Origin: Armatimonadota bacterium
GTDB lineage: Bacteria; Armatimonadota; Zipacnadia; JAUWAU01
Direction: 5' to 3'
NCBI GenBank assembly: GCA_030601885.1
Contig: JAUWAU010000032.1
Coordinates: forward strand, 1 to 64,000
DNA length: 64,000 nt
Shown: piece after piece, positions 34,025 through 42,155 of the stretch
How positions within the stretch are numbered: the stretch's first letter is position 1
Layout of the letters: each line of letters opens with the position of its first letter
Notes under the pieces: generated by a model
Seen by the model: only the letters and a program-made list of their open reading frames with translations
What the model was told of the DNA's origin: nothing
Databases searched by the model: none
Made by a program: the position numbers and the translations under genes

Positions 34025-36546
34025 AGGTGTCCGACTCCTCGAAAGTAGCTGGCAAAGCCGACGAACCCATAGGCCGTCGCTGCCAACAGGCACACGGCCC
34101 AGCCCAGCTTGCTGCTGCTGGGTGCGCCGCGGAAATGCTGCACGTACATGCGCCAGAAGGCCACGGCCGTCATGGCTGTTCCCACGGCAACAACGGCAAA
34201 CTGCAGTATCGCCAGCACCGAGGCCTGCATGGCGGGCGCACTCAGAGCAGGCCCGATCCCGACGATGGTATTTCGCAGCGTCGCTGACGCCCCGAGATGA
34301 TAGCAGAGCAGCACCGCCCATGCAAGTGGCGCAAACGTCAGGCATAGGCGCGTCCAGGGGTAGGCCTGCAAGCTCTGCGGTCCCTCGGCAATGCGTGTGA
34401 GCACCGCCAGCGTTAGCAAGCCCAGTCCAAGTGCACCCAGAGCGCCGCTGGAGAACTCCCACTCAGTTCGGAGCGCAATATCGGGCGCGCCGCTCCATCG
34501 AGACAGTGCCAGTATCAGTGCAGCGCCAGCGAACGTGACACTGAAGGCGGCGGTCAACGGACTTATCCGGGTGCCTGCCCACAGGCCCCTCACAGGCGCC
34601 TGCAGAAAGATGCGCACCGACCGATGAGGACACGTTCGCAGGCACTCCATGCACAGCTTGCAGTGATGGCTGTTGTCCACAAACAGGGCGTGGTGGAACA
34701 TTGGGCAGCCGGAGCCTGTTTCCGTGCCCTTGTAGCACTCATGCCCGGTGCACTGGCTGGCACACACGTCCCTGTTTGCGCGGAGGCGGATAGCTGAGCA
34801 CAGGGACATAGTTCCGGTCATGCCCCCGAGCGGACACAGATAGCGGCACCAGGAGTGTCGCTGAAAGATGACGCCAACGAGGGCGGCCAATCCCATGAGG
34901 GTAATCAGCAGCATCCCGGTCGCAAACGGCCGGCTGTGCATGTGCGCCGTATGTTCTACCCAGACAATGCCCACGAAGCCAGCGAGCACCACAGCAGGCC
35001 CGCCGATTTTCATCCACGGAGGCGGAGGCACGTTGAGACACTTGAGCCTTTGGGCGAGCACGCCCACCAGCGAGATGGGGCACACGGCGCACCAGAATCT
35101 GCCGACTGGCAGCAATGACAGGAGCAGTATCGGCCACCAGAGCGTCCAGACAGCGGCGTTAGCCAGCGCCGCAACGCGCCAGTCGGGCGTCAACAGGCAG
35201 GCGATAGTTATCAGGCCGAAGATGGCAAGCGCCGCACCCTGTAATATCCGCACCACCAGGCCGCTGTGGAGGGCGTTCTCGAGCCAATCCACGTTGAACA
35301 GGTCGTACTGCCCCTGCTGCGCGGCCGCCGGCGCACCCAGAAAGATGTGCTCGGCCACGATGACCTGCCCATCGGCCAGGCGCGCCGCCCGCTCCACGCT
35401 CTCTCGCAACTCCGCAACGTTGGCGTAGGTGTAGTCGCACGACAGCAGCACACGCATGGCGTCGGTGCCCAGAGTCTTGGGCTCCTCGCGTGTAGTCGCC
35501 GCGTGCGCAGCAAGAAAGTTCTCGGCCAATGCGCGAACGTCACGCTTGCGCTGCCGGAGCGGAGGGACCTCCACGACGGTTTCTCGGACCCGTTCGGCCA
35601 ACGCCGGGTCCCACTCCCCCGACGCCGACGAATCGTCTGGCGCTTCCCCGTTCGTGGCGATGACGCGCACGTTGACCCGTGCGTCAGGATCCGTCGCCGC
35701 GTCGGACCCGTCCAGGAACAGAGTCAGATCAGCCTGAGCCTGCAGTGGCAGATCTCCGATCCGCTCCAGCAACAGCGTTCCGCCATCTGCCACGTGCACA
35801 TATCCCAGTCGTGGCGCGAACCGTTCCACCGCGGCCGGGTCTGACGAGCCAAATAGGAGCTCACGAGCCTGATCCGGTTCCAGGGCGCGACAGTCCACGG
35901 CAATGAAAGGGCCCTCGTGGCGAGCAGACGCCTGGTGAATGCAGCGCCCGAGCATCGCCTTGCCAACGCCATCTTCGCCCACGATCAGCAGCAGATCATC
36001 GCGCTGGCCGAGCTCCTCCACGCGTCGGCGTAGTTCCTTCGCATGGCGAGACACACCCTCCAGGATGGCCTCCTCGCCACCGTGTCGGAGGAACTGCCCC
36101 AGGGCCTGGTGACGGCGGTGCACATCCCAGATGCTGAGATTGGCCTGGCGCAGGCGGTCGGCCAGCGTCGCAGCGAAGTGGCGCCCGAGAGCCGGAACAC
36201 TTGCGAGCACTCGCTCGACGTCCTCACGGGGCAAGACGCTGACGACGCATTTCTCCAGAGCCACCACATCGGCCGACGTGGGCTCGCCGGTGAGCACCGA
36301 CATCTCTCCGAAGTAACTGCCGGGCCCGAAGCGGGCGAGGGGAATGATCATGCCTTCGTCGTCGCGAATGACCGCCTCGGCCGCACCGGTGCGGACAATG
36401 TACAGCGCCTTGCCGGGTCGCCCCTGGCGGAGGATCGTCTGCCCGGCAGCGTAGGTGCGGCTCACCACGAGCGACGCCACCGCAGCGATCAATTCGGGCG
36501 ATAGCGTCTGTACTGCCACCGGACTTGCTGACACGTCAGATGCCAC
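34021..36546 (-). CDS. Fusion: cNMP-binding domain, degenerate sigma54-type AAA+ domain, membrane polyferredoxin
   Basis: 841 residues. Residues about 15-130: cNMP-binding domain (GSYFGEMSVLTGEPTSADVV), with Thr where the phosphate-binding Arg normally sits. About 165-400: AAA+ domain of the NtrC type with an intact Walker A (GEDGVGKAMLGR) and HVADGGTLLLERIGDLPLQA, but no GAFTGA loop and a changed Walker B (LLLER for LFLDE), and no DNA-binding helix-turn-helix. From about 425: membrane part of the NosR/NapH type with CAVCPISLVG, CRYLCPLGG and a ferredoxin motif CKLCMECLRTCP. It is thus an electron-transfer membrane protein with cytosolic regulatory domains, rather than a transcription factor. 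Partner of the gene at 33581. Confidence 0.85.
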   Translation of the reverse strand: MASDVSASPVAVQTLSPELIAAVASLVVSRTYAAGQTILRQGRPGKALYIVRTGAAEAVIRDDEGMIIPLARFGPGSYFGEMSVLTGEPTSADVVALEKCVVSVLPREDVERVLASVPALGRHFAATLADRLRQANLSIWDVHRRHQALGQFLRHGGEEAILEGVSRHAKELRRRVEELGQRDDLLLIVGEDGVGKAMLGRCIHQASARHEGPFIAVDCRALEPDQARELLFGSSDPAAVERFAPRLGYVHVADGGTLLLERIGDLPLQAQADLTLFLDGSDAATDPDARVNVRVIATNGEAPDDSSASGEWDPALAERVRETVVEVPPLRQRKRDVRALAENFLAAHAATTREEPKTLGTDAMRVLLSCDYTYANVAELRESVERAARLADGQVIVAEHIFLGAPAAAQQGQYDLFNVDWLENALHSGLVVRILQGAALAIFGLITIACLLTPDWRVAALANAAVWTLWWPILLLSLLPVGRFWCAVCPISLVGVLAQRLKCLNVPPPPWMKIGGPAVVLAGFVGIVWVEHTAHMHSRPFATGMLLITLMGLAALVGVIFQRHSWCRYLCPLGGMTGTMSLCSAIRLRANRDVCASQCTGHECYKGTETGSGCPMFHHALFVDNSHHCKLCMECLRTCPHRSVRIFLQAPVRGLWAGTRISPLTAAFSVTFAGAALILALSRWSGAPDIALRTEWEFSSGALGALGLGLLTLAVLTRIAEGPQSLQAYPWTRLCLTFAPLAWAVLLCYHLGASATLRNTIVGIGPALSAPAMQASVLAILQFAVVAVGTAMTAVAFWRMYVQHFRGAPSSSKLGWAVCLLAATAYGFVGFASYFRGVGHL

Positions 36547-37028
36547 GCTCCGTCCTCCTCGCGGCGCGTTGATGCCCCCGTGCTGGTGGTACGATATCGG
36601 TCAGTTGTGCATGCCGCGCGATGGCGTACTATAGCTGGTTGCCGGTTGTCATGCCGTGGTCAAGCGCTCACGCTCATACGCTTCGACACCGGCGTTGGCG
36701 TGTCCTCTGCAACGCGGGCGCACCCGGGGCCGAGCGCTCGAACGGCATACCGTGCTGCCTGCCGGGTCTTCAGCGCGGTAGTCTGATGAAGATCCCCGGC
36801 AGGTTCCCACTAATCAGGGCTGGAACCCGTCATGGTGCGGACCAGGCGGGCGCTCCGTTCGGCGAATATCGGCGCCGCCAGGGCGTGAGAAGGTCGCCGT
36901 GAGCCTGAGCGGAGATGTGCTTGACGTCGCCTGCGAGGCGGGGCTTTGGTGTGTGTACCGACGGGCAGAGCGATCGACGTTGGCAATTGTGAAGCCCGAA
37001 AGATCGTCGCGATGCTGAGGTGATGCGG
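36547..37028. other. Divergent intergenic region
   Basis: It separates the polyferredoxin fusion (minus) from the isomerase (plus). It contains the hairpin at 36758-36803. I see no gene and no consensus promoter pair. Confidence 0.4.
36758..36803. other. Hairpin with 9+6 bp stem
   Basis: CCTGCCGGGTCTTCA pairs with TGAAGATCCCCGGCAGG with a 2-base bulge and an 11-base loop. It may be a REP-like repeat or a terminator without T-run. Confidence 0.45.
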
Positions 37029-37958
37029 ATGCCTGGTGAACTCACACGCAGAGAGGTGATCCTCGGGGCGGCAGCGATGGGCGCTACAGCCCTCCTCCGG
37101 GCCGAGGCTCAGGAGCAAGCTGCGCAGGCGCGTCATGGTTGGCCTCTGGCACTGAATACCAGCACGATCCGGCCGGCCAGCCTCGAAGAGAAGCTCCGGG
37201 TTGCGGCGGAGGCAGGCTACGATGCCGTCGAACTGTGGATCAACGAGCTGGAGAACTACACGAAGAGCGGCAAGGAGCTATCCGACCTGCGAAAGCGCAT
37301 CGCCGACCTCGGTCTGTTCGTTCCCAATATCATCGGCCTGTGGAATTGCATGCCCGCCGCCGACGAAGAGCGTCCCGCCGCCCTCGAGACAGCGCGCCAG
37401 CGGCTGGACATTGCGGCCCAGGTCGGCGCCAGGTGCATCGCGGCTATCCCAACGCCGGACCGCCCCGACATGGACCTGCTGTGGGCTGGGCAAAGGTACC
37501 GGGAGCTGCTGGCGCTTGGGCGCGAATTCGGCGTACGGGTCGCCATTGAGTTCGTCGGTTTCTTCGAGGGCATCAGCCGCCTCGGCCAAGCAGTTGCGAT
37601 AGGCATTGAGACGAATGAGCGCGATGCCTGTATGGTCGCAGACACGTTCCACCTCTTTCGCGGCGGCTCCGGCTTCAACGGCATCCGCCATCTGAATGGC
37701 GACTTCACAGCCGTCTTCCACTGGAACGACGCTCCGGCCGCTCCCCCGCGGGATCAGCAGAGGGATGCGGACCGGGTCTATCCCGGCGACGGCGTGCTGC
37801 CGCTGACGCAGTTGCTCCGCGACCTGAAGGCCATCGGCTACCGCGGGCCGCTGTCGCTGGAGCTCTTCAATCGAGACTACTGGCAGCAGGAGCCGCTCGC
37901 CGTTGCGCGGACAGGGATCGCGAAGATGCGGAGAGTGATCGCAGAGAGCGAGATGTAG
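37029..37958 (+). CDS. Tat-exported sugar phosphate isomerase/epimerase-like TIM barrel
   Basis: About 309 residues; ATG 37029 is chosen because GAGG lies 8 bases upstream (ATG 37023 and GTG 37020 are too close). A twin-arginine signal, LTRREVILGAAAMGATALL, is followed by an AP-endonuclease-2-type TIM barrel: AEAGYDAVELWINE, LADLGLFVPNIIG-like, GVRVAIEFVGFF and GYRGPLSLELFNRDYW. This family isomerises or epimerises sugars or inositols with a metal held by Glu/Asp/His. The substrate is unknown. It lies at the start of the sugar-catabolism region. Confidence 0.83.
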   Translation: MPGELTRREVILGAAAMGATALLRAEAQEQAAQARHGWPLALNTSTIRPASLEEKLRVAAEAGYDAVELWINELENYTKSGKELSDLRKRIADLGLFVPNIIGLWNCMPAADEERPAALETARQRLDIAAQVGARCIAAIPTPDRPDMDLLWAGQRYRELLALGREFGVRVAIEFVGFFEGISRLGQAVAIGIETNERDACMVADTFHLFRGGSGFNGIRHLNGDFTAVFHWNDAPAAPPRDQQRDADRVYPGDGVLPLTQLLRDLKAIGYRGPLSLELFNRDYWQQEPLAVARTGIAKMRRVIAESEM

Positions 37959-38379
37959 GGCCAGAGAGGCAAGGAGAAAGGATGAAGGAGAAAGGAGAAG
38001 AAAGCAAAGGCGCCGGCCCACGGGTGACCGGCTACAGCAAAGGCGCCGGCCCACGGGTGACCGGCTACAGTAACGGCCAACAAGAATACAGCGACTCACG
38101 GCAAGTCGGGAGACGGAAGTCCCAGATAATCCGGCAGTGTGCGTGAGACGGGCTGGACGTGCAGGTGCCCGCGGGAAAACCGACCTCTTTGGGAAGGCGC
38201 CGGGCCAGAGAGGCAAGGAGAAATGATGAAGGAGAAAGGAGAAGAAAGCAAAGGCGCCGGCCCACGGGTGACCGGCTACAGTGACGGCCAACAAGGATAC
38301 AGCGACTCACGGCAAGTCGGTAGACGGAAGTCCCAGATAATCCGGCAGTGTGCGTGAGACGGGCTGGACGTGCAGGTGG
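37958..38379. repeat. Direct duplication of about 178-210 bp containing a 33-bp tandem repeat
   Basis: Segments 37958-38167 and 38202-38379 are nearly identical (GGCCAGAGAGGCAAGGAGAA to GACGTGCAGGTG). The first copy has an extra 33-bp tandem unit at 38005-38037 and 38038-38070 (CAAAGGCGCCGGCCCACGGG to CTACAG). The second copy includes the end of the arylsulfotransferase-like gene; the first is a detached copy of the same 3' codons. Confidence 0.85.
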
Positions 38380-39617
38380 CCGTCGGTGTTCTTGAAGACG
38401 GAGTCCGGCTCCGGGACCTGGTCGTAGCCGTAGCGATACACCCGATAGATCCCCGAATCAACAACCTGTGTCCCGCGCCCCCACGCGAACGGGCTGATGT
38501 ACTCCCACACGATTTCGCCCGAGGGAGTCACCTCGAAAAGCCGGCCCTTGTGGCAATCGAGAGACAATGTATTGCCGTTCGGCAGGCGCTGCACTGAGCC
38601 CCAGGAGCTGCTGAAGAACTTCGACGTCGTCTTGAAGATGTACGGTTCGTGGCTGTACTGCCACACGATCTCGCCCGACACCGGGTTCATCTCCACCAGC
38701 CGCGTGTAGAATCGCGTCCTCGGAGGGTAGCCACCCCGTCCCCCATTATCGTAGATCAGGATGTTCCCGTTGTGCAGCATCACCGGGTGGTGCGGCCCCA
38801 CAAGCTGCCCCCTGCCCGAGCCCCACGTCCACACCACTTTGGCGCTCTTCTTGTCGATGATGAATATGACGTTGGTATTGCGCTGGCACGAGAGGATGTT
38901 GCCTTTGGCGAAACGACGGTCGCTCTTCTCCAGTTCGTTGCCGGGGAGAACGGACAGAGTATTCGTGTGGAAGATGTCCTTGCCGCGCTCCCGCATCAGC
39001 TCCTTCGCCTCGTCGGAGTAGCCGAACTCATCGAAATGCTCGCTCGTATACCACTCCCAGACGGTCTCGCCGTCGCGATCGACCTCAATGAAGAAGTTGT
39101 CGGCAATGGGCTTGTCCGAGATGGCCGGGACGTTTGCCTGCTTCTCCAGTAGGATGAGCGTGTTGCCGTTCCGCAGGCGGGCCATGTCGTGGTGGATCAT
39201 CCAATCACGGGGAGCCTTGTAGCGCCAGACGACGCGGCCGTCCCAGTCCAGCTCCAGGACCTGCGTGTCGAGTTCGTACGCCGAGAGGCTCGTCGGTGCG
39301 CGGTCGGGAGATGAGGCGTCGTGGAACTGGGGCGTGTGCATGGTCATCGTCATCCAGTTCCCCGTGCGAAGGCGGCGCAGGAACCAGGCCTCAGCATGTT
39401 TCTCGGGATCGGCTTTCCATGCGTGGACGACGCGGCCGCGCATGTCGATGAGAAACATGAGCGAGGAACGATATGGCACCACAACAGTATAGCCGTTGTA
39501 GCACTTCTCGGGCTTGAACACGGTCACGCCGGTCGGCCAATCCAGGACCGAGCGATTGGGAATCGCTGGGATGCTGGCGCCGCCCGCGAGCGCTATGGCG
39601 AGGATGGCATGTACCAT
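38307..39617 (-). CDS. Arylsulfotransferase (ASST)-like beta-propeller protein
   Basis: 436 residues from ATG 39617 (GGGGAG upstream). Short N-terminal signal (AILAIALAGGASIPA). The rest is a six-bladed propeller with repeated LELDWDGRVVWRYKAPR, GNTLILLEKQ, GETVWEWYTSEHFDEFGY and GNTLSLDCHKGRLFEVTPSG. This repeat is typical of PaAST/ASST-family proteins, which transfer sulfate between phenols. Many members are of unknown function, and the catalytic His pair cannot be assigned by eye (DWMIHHDMARL is a candidate). Near the sulfatase at 40873, it may act on sulfated compounds. Confidence 0.75.
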   Translation of the reverse strand: MVHAILAIALAGGASIPAIPNRSVLDWPTGVTVFKPEKCYNGYTVVVPYRSSLMFLIDMRGRVVHAWKADPEKHAEAWFLRRLRTGNWMTMTMHTPQFHDASSPDRAPTSLSAYELDTQVLELDWDGRVVWRYKAPRDWMIHHDMARLRNGNTLILLEKQANVPAISDKPIADNFFIEVDRDGETVWEWYTSEHFDEFGYSDEAKELMRERGKDIFHTNTLSVLPGNELEKSDRRFAKGNILSCQRNTNVIFIIDKKSAKVVWTWGSGRGQLVGPHHPVMLHNGNILIYDNGGRGGYPPRTRFYTRLVEMNPVSGEIVWQYSHEPYIFKTTSKFFSSSWGSVQRLPNGNTLSLDCHKGRLFEVTPSGEIVWEYISPFAWGRGTQVVDSGIYRVYRYGYDQVPEPDSVFKNTDGHLHVQPVSRTLPDYLGLPSTDLP

Positions 39618-39630
39618 GATGCAGCTCCCC

Positions 39631-40680
39631 TTACTGGTCGAAGACGATGCATATCTTTCCCGTCTGCGCCTCGTCGGCGAGCCGGTAGGCCTCCGCTGCT
39701 TCGGACAGGGGCAGTCTGTGTGTGACGATCTGGTCCGGGTGTATATCCCAACGCACGAGTCTCTCGACCAGGTCTTCCATGTGCTTCAGCGAGGTCACCC
39801 AGGAGCCGTACATGGTGATCTGTTCGTGGATAAGCAACTGCGAGACGTCGAACTCGAAGGTCCCGCCCTCGCCGACCATGACGCACCGGCCCCACTGGCG
39901 CGTGGCTTGCAGCGCCAGAAGACGCGCGGGAGCTGCGGCCGAGCAGTCGATGCTGACCTCGCAGCCGCGACCGTCGGTTCGCTCCATGATCTTGTCGAGC
40001 GCCGAGTCATCCGCCTCGATGACCTCGTCGAGCAGCCCGAGCTCCTTCGCGAGCTGCAGGCGCCCCTGGGCGACCTCGGTGCCGAGGATCATCTGCGCGC
40101 CCATCGCACGGCCAATCATTGCCGCGGCCAGCCCAACCGGGCCCAGGCCCGTCACCAGTAGGCGATCCTCGCCGCTGAGATGCACACGCGAGAGGGCCTC
40201 ATACACCGTGCCGAACCCGCACGCCGCGAGCGCGCCATCAACATACGTCAGCGGCTCGGGGAGCAGAACGCAGGTGCTCTCCTCGGCGAGAAGGCAGTCG
40301 GCATGCCCGCCGTCGCGCTGCCAGCCGTAGGCGGCCCGGAGCGGGCTGCGGCAGCTTATCATGTATCCGTGCCGGCAGTCCTCGCACACGCCGCAGCCGG
40401 CGATGTGGTACAGCACCACCCGGTCGCCCTCCGTGAAGCGCTTGCAGCCAGGGCCGACCTTCACGATCTGCCCGCACGGCTCGTGGCCGGCAATGACTCC
40501 CTGATAGGCCTCTGCGCCTTTGCCGAGATGCTCGCGGTAGATCGCCCGGATGTCGCTGCCGCAGATCGAGGACGCCTTCATGTTCACCAGGACTTGCCCA
40601 TGCCCCGGCTCCGGGACGGGAAACTCCCGGAACTCGACGGTGCTGTTGCCGGGCAGGATGACGCCCTGCATTGTGGACAT
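39631..40680 (-). CDS. Zinc-dependent alcohol/sugar dehydrogenase (MDR family)
   Basis: 349 residues from ATG 40680 (CAGGAG ten bases upstream). Catalytic zinc region SSICGSDIRAIYREH and GHEPCGQIVKVGPG; structural zinc lobe CGVCEDCRHGYMISC; Rossmann motif GLGPVGLAAAMIGRAMGA. The family oxidises polyols or sugar acids with NAD(P). Thirteen bases separate it from the ASST-like gene downstream, so they probably share a transcript. Substrate unknown. Confidence 0.92.
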   Translation of the reverse strand: MSTMQGVILPGNSTVEFREFPVPEPGHGQVLVNMKASSICGSDIRAIYREHLGKGAEAYQGVIAGHEPCGQIVKVGPGCKRFTEGDRVVLYHIAGCGVCEDCRHGYMISCRSPLRAAYGWQRDGGHADCLLAEESTCVLLPEPLTYVDGALAACGFGTVYEALSRVHLSGEDRLLVTGLGPVGLAAAMIGRAMGAQMILGTEVAQGRLQLAKELGLLDEVIEADDSALDKIMERTDGRGCEVSIDCSAAAPARLLALQATRQWGRCVMVGEGGTFEFDVSQLLIHEQITMYGSWVTSLKHMEDLVERLVRWDIHPDQIVTHRLPLSEAAEAYRLADEAQTGKICIVFDQ

Positions 40681-40765
40681 GGATGTCACGCTCCTGTGTC
40701 GGTTGAGTCTTCGCGATGAAGATAGGCGCGAGGGCGAAAGGCCTGCCACCACGAGCAGCCCAAGG

Positions 40766-40835
40766 CCCGCCGGAGCAAGCTGCTCCGGCTACAACTCGTG
40801 CTACGTAGCGAAGGGTCGCTACTTCGCAGAGTAGT
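40766..40835 (-). repeat. REP-like palindrome plus second copy of the dispersed repeat
   Basis: CGGAGCAAGCTGCTCCGG at about 40769-40789 is a near-perfect inverted repeat. Then 40794-40835 is the reverse complement of the repeat at 1261-1300. Both sit in the intergenic space between the sulfatase and the dehydrogenase. Confidence 0.65.
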
Positions 40836-40872
40836 ACGGGTGGGCCGACGGGCCGAATCTTCGAAGCAGTCC

Positions 40873-42129
40873 TCACATACTCGCCAGCGTGTCGTCGCAG
40901 GCCTCCTTGAGTTGGTGGAACTGCTCCTGCTCGCGCTCCTTGAGGTCCGTCGTCTCGTGAGGATCGCTGTTAAGATCGAACAGGAACTCGCCCTCCTCCG
41001 TGCGCACGTACTTCAGATCGCCAGACCGAATGGCTGCATGGCGGCGGCCGCTCCAGAAGAGATCCCGCTCCCGCGTCGTGCCGCTGAGGATCTCCCGCGA
41101 CAGGTCGATTCCGTCCGTTCTGTACTGGGACGTGTCGCAGCTCGTCCACGCACCGAGTGTGTTGACCATGTCGAGCGTAGAGAACACCTGCCGCGAGACG
41201 GTCCCGGCCTCGAGACGGCCGGGCCAGCGCATCACGTACGGCTCCCGTACGCCCCCCTCAAAGAGCGTCCCCTTCTGCCCCCGGAACGGAGCGTTGCAGC
41301 CGCCGTACGGGATCGAGCCGCCGTTGTCGCTGGTGAAGATGAGGATCGTATCATCCTCCAGCCCCCGATTCTTGAGAGCGCTCAGGACGCGGCCGACCCC
41401 GTCGTCCAGGCAGGCGACCATGGCCGCGTAGGTGCGGCGGGTCGGGTCCTCGATGTGCGTGAACTTGTCCATGTAGTCCTGTGGCGCCTGGAGGATGTTC
41501 AGGAGCTCCTTCTCCCGGTCATCCCACCCTTTGCCGTAGTGCGGCGCGTTGTAGGAGATAGTCAGGAAGAAGGGGCGGTCCCTGTTGTCCTCGATGAAGC
41601 GCACGGCATCGTCCGTGATGACATTCGTGGCGTAGCCCTCGTGCTCGGCCAGCTCCTCGCCCAGGTACCAATCCGGCCGGTTGCCATAGTTGTGCGTCCA
41701 GTAGTCGATGCAGCCGGCCAGGTGCCCACAGAAGTAGTCGAATCCATGGCGTGTTGGGAAGAACTTCTTATCGCCGTGGCCGAGGTGCCACTTGCCCACC
41801 AGCCCCGTGCGGTAGCCGTTGTCGCGAAACATGTGCGTGAGCACGACCTCTCCCGGACGGACGCCGCGATCATCGTCACGGTCGCTCGTGAGCATCAGCG
41901 GGCTAAGCAGCTTATCCTGCGAGCGCTCGGGGCAGTTGCCTGTCAGGAGGCCGAAGCGCGACGGGGTGCATACGGGCGCGGCCACGTAGAACTGCTCGAA
42001 TTTCACTCCCTGCTCGCCGATGGAGTCGATGTAAGGCGTGGGGATCTCGCTCCCGTAACAGCTCACATCCCCTATCCCCTGGTCATCGGTGAAGATGATG
42101 ACGACGTTCGGGCGACGAGGCTGATCCAT
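40873..42129 (-). CDS. Sulfatase (formylglycine-dependent, type I)
   Basis: 418 residues from ATG 42129 (AGGAGGGAG 7 bases upstream). Starts RRPNVVIIFTDDQGIGDVSC with metal-binding Asp pair. The maturation site CTPSRFGLLTG has the C-x-P-x-R sequence whose Cys becomes formylglycine. GKWHLGHGDKKFFPTRHGFD and TSDNGG provide the other metal and substrate residues. No signal peptide is obvious with this start. It removes sulfate esters, most likely from polysaccharides. It is followed upstream by the TolB-like propeller gene. Confidence 0.93.
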   Translation of the reverse strand: MDQPRRPNVVIIFTDDQGIGDVSCYGSEIPTPYIDSIGEQGVKFEQFYVAAPVCTPSRFGLLTGNCPERSQDKLLSPLMLTSDRDDDRGVRPGEVVLTHMFRDNGYRTGLVGKWHLGHGDKKFFPTRHGFDYFCGHLAGCIDYWTHNYGNRPDWYLGEELAEHEGYATNVITDDAVRFIEDNRDRPFFLTISYNAPHYGKGWDDREKELLNILQAPQDYMDKFTHIEDPTRRTYAAMVACLDDGVGRVLSALKNRGLEDDTILIFTSDNGGSIPYGGCNAPFRGQKGTLFEGGVREPYVMRWPGRLEAGTVSRQVFSTLDMVNTLGAWTSCDTSQYRTDGIDLSREILSGTTRERDLFWSGRRHAAIRSGDLKYVRTEEGEFLFDLNSDPHETTDLKEREQEQFHQLKEACDDTLASM

Positions 42130-42155
42130 GTTCGCGCTCCCTCCTGGCGGGTGTG

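Noticed and set aside
38005..38070. Tandem 33-bp repeats as a possible CRISPR
   Set aside because: Only two adjacent units with no spacers and no cas genes; part of a larger duplication.
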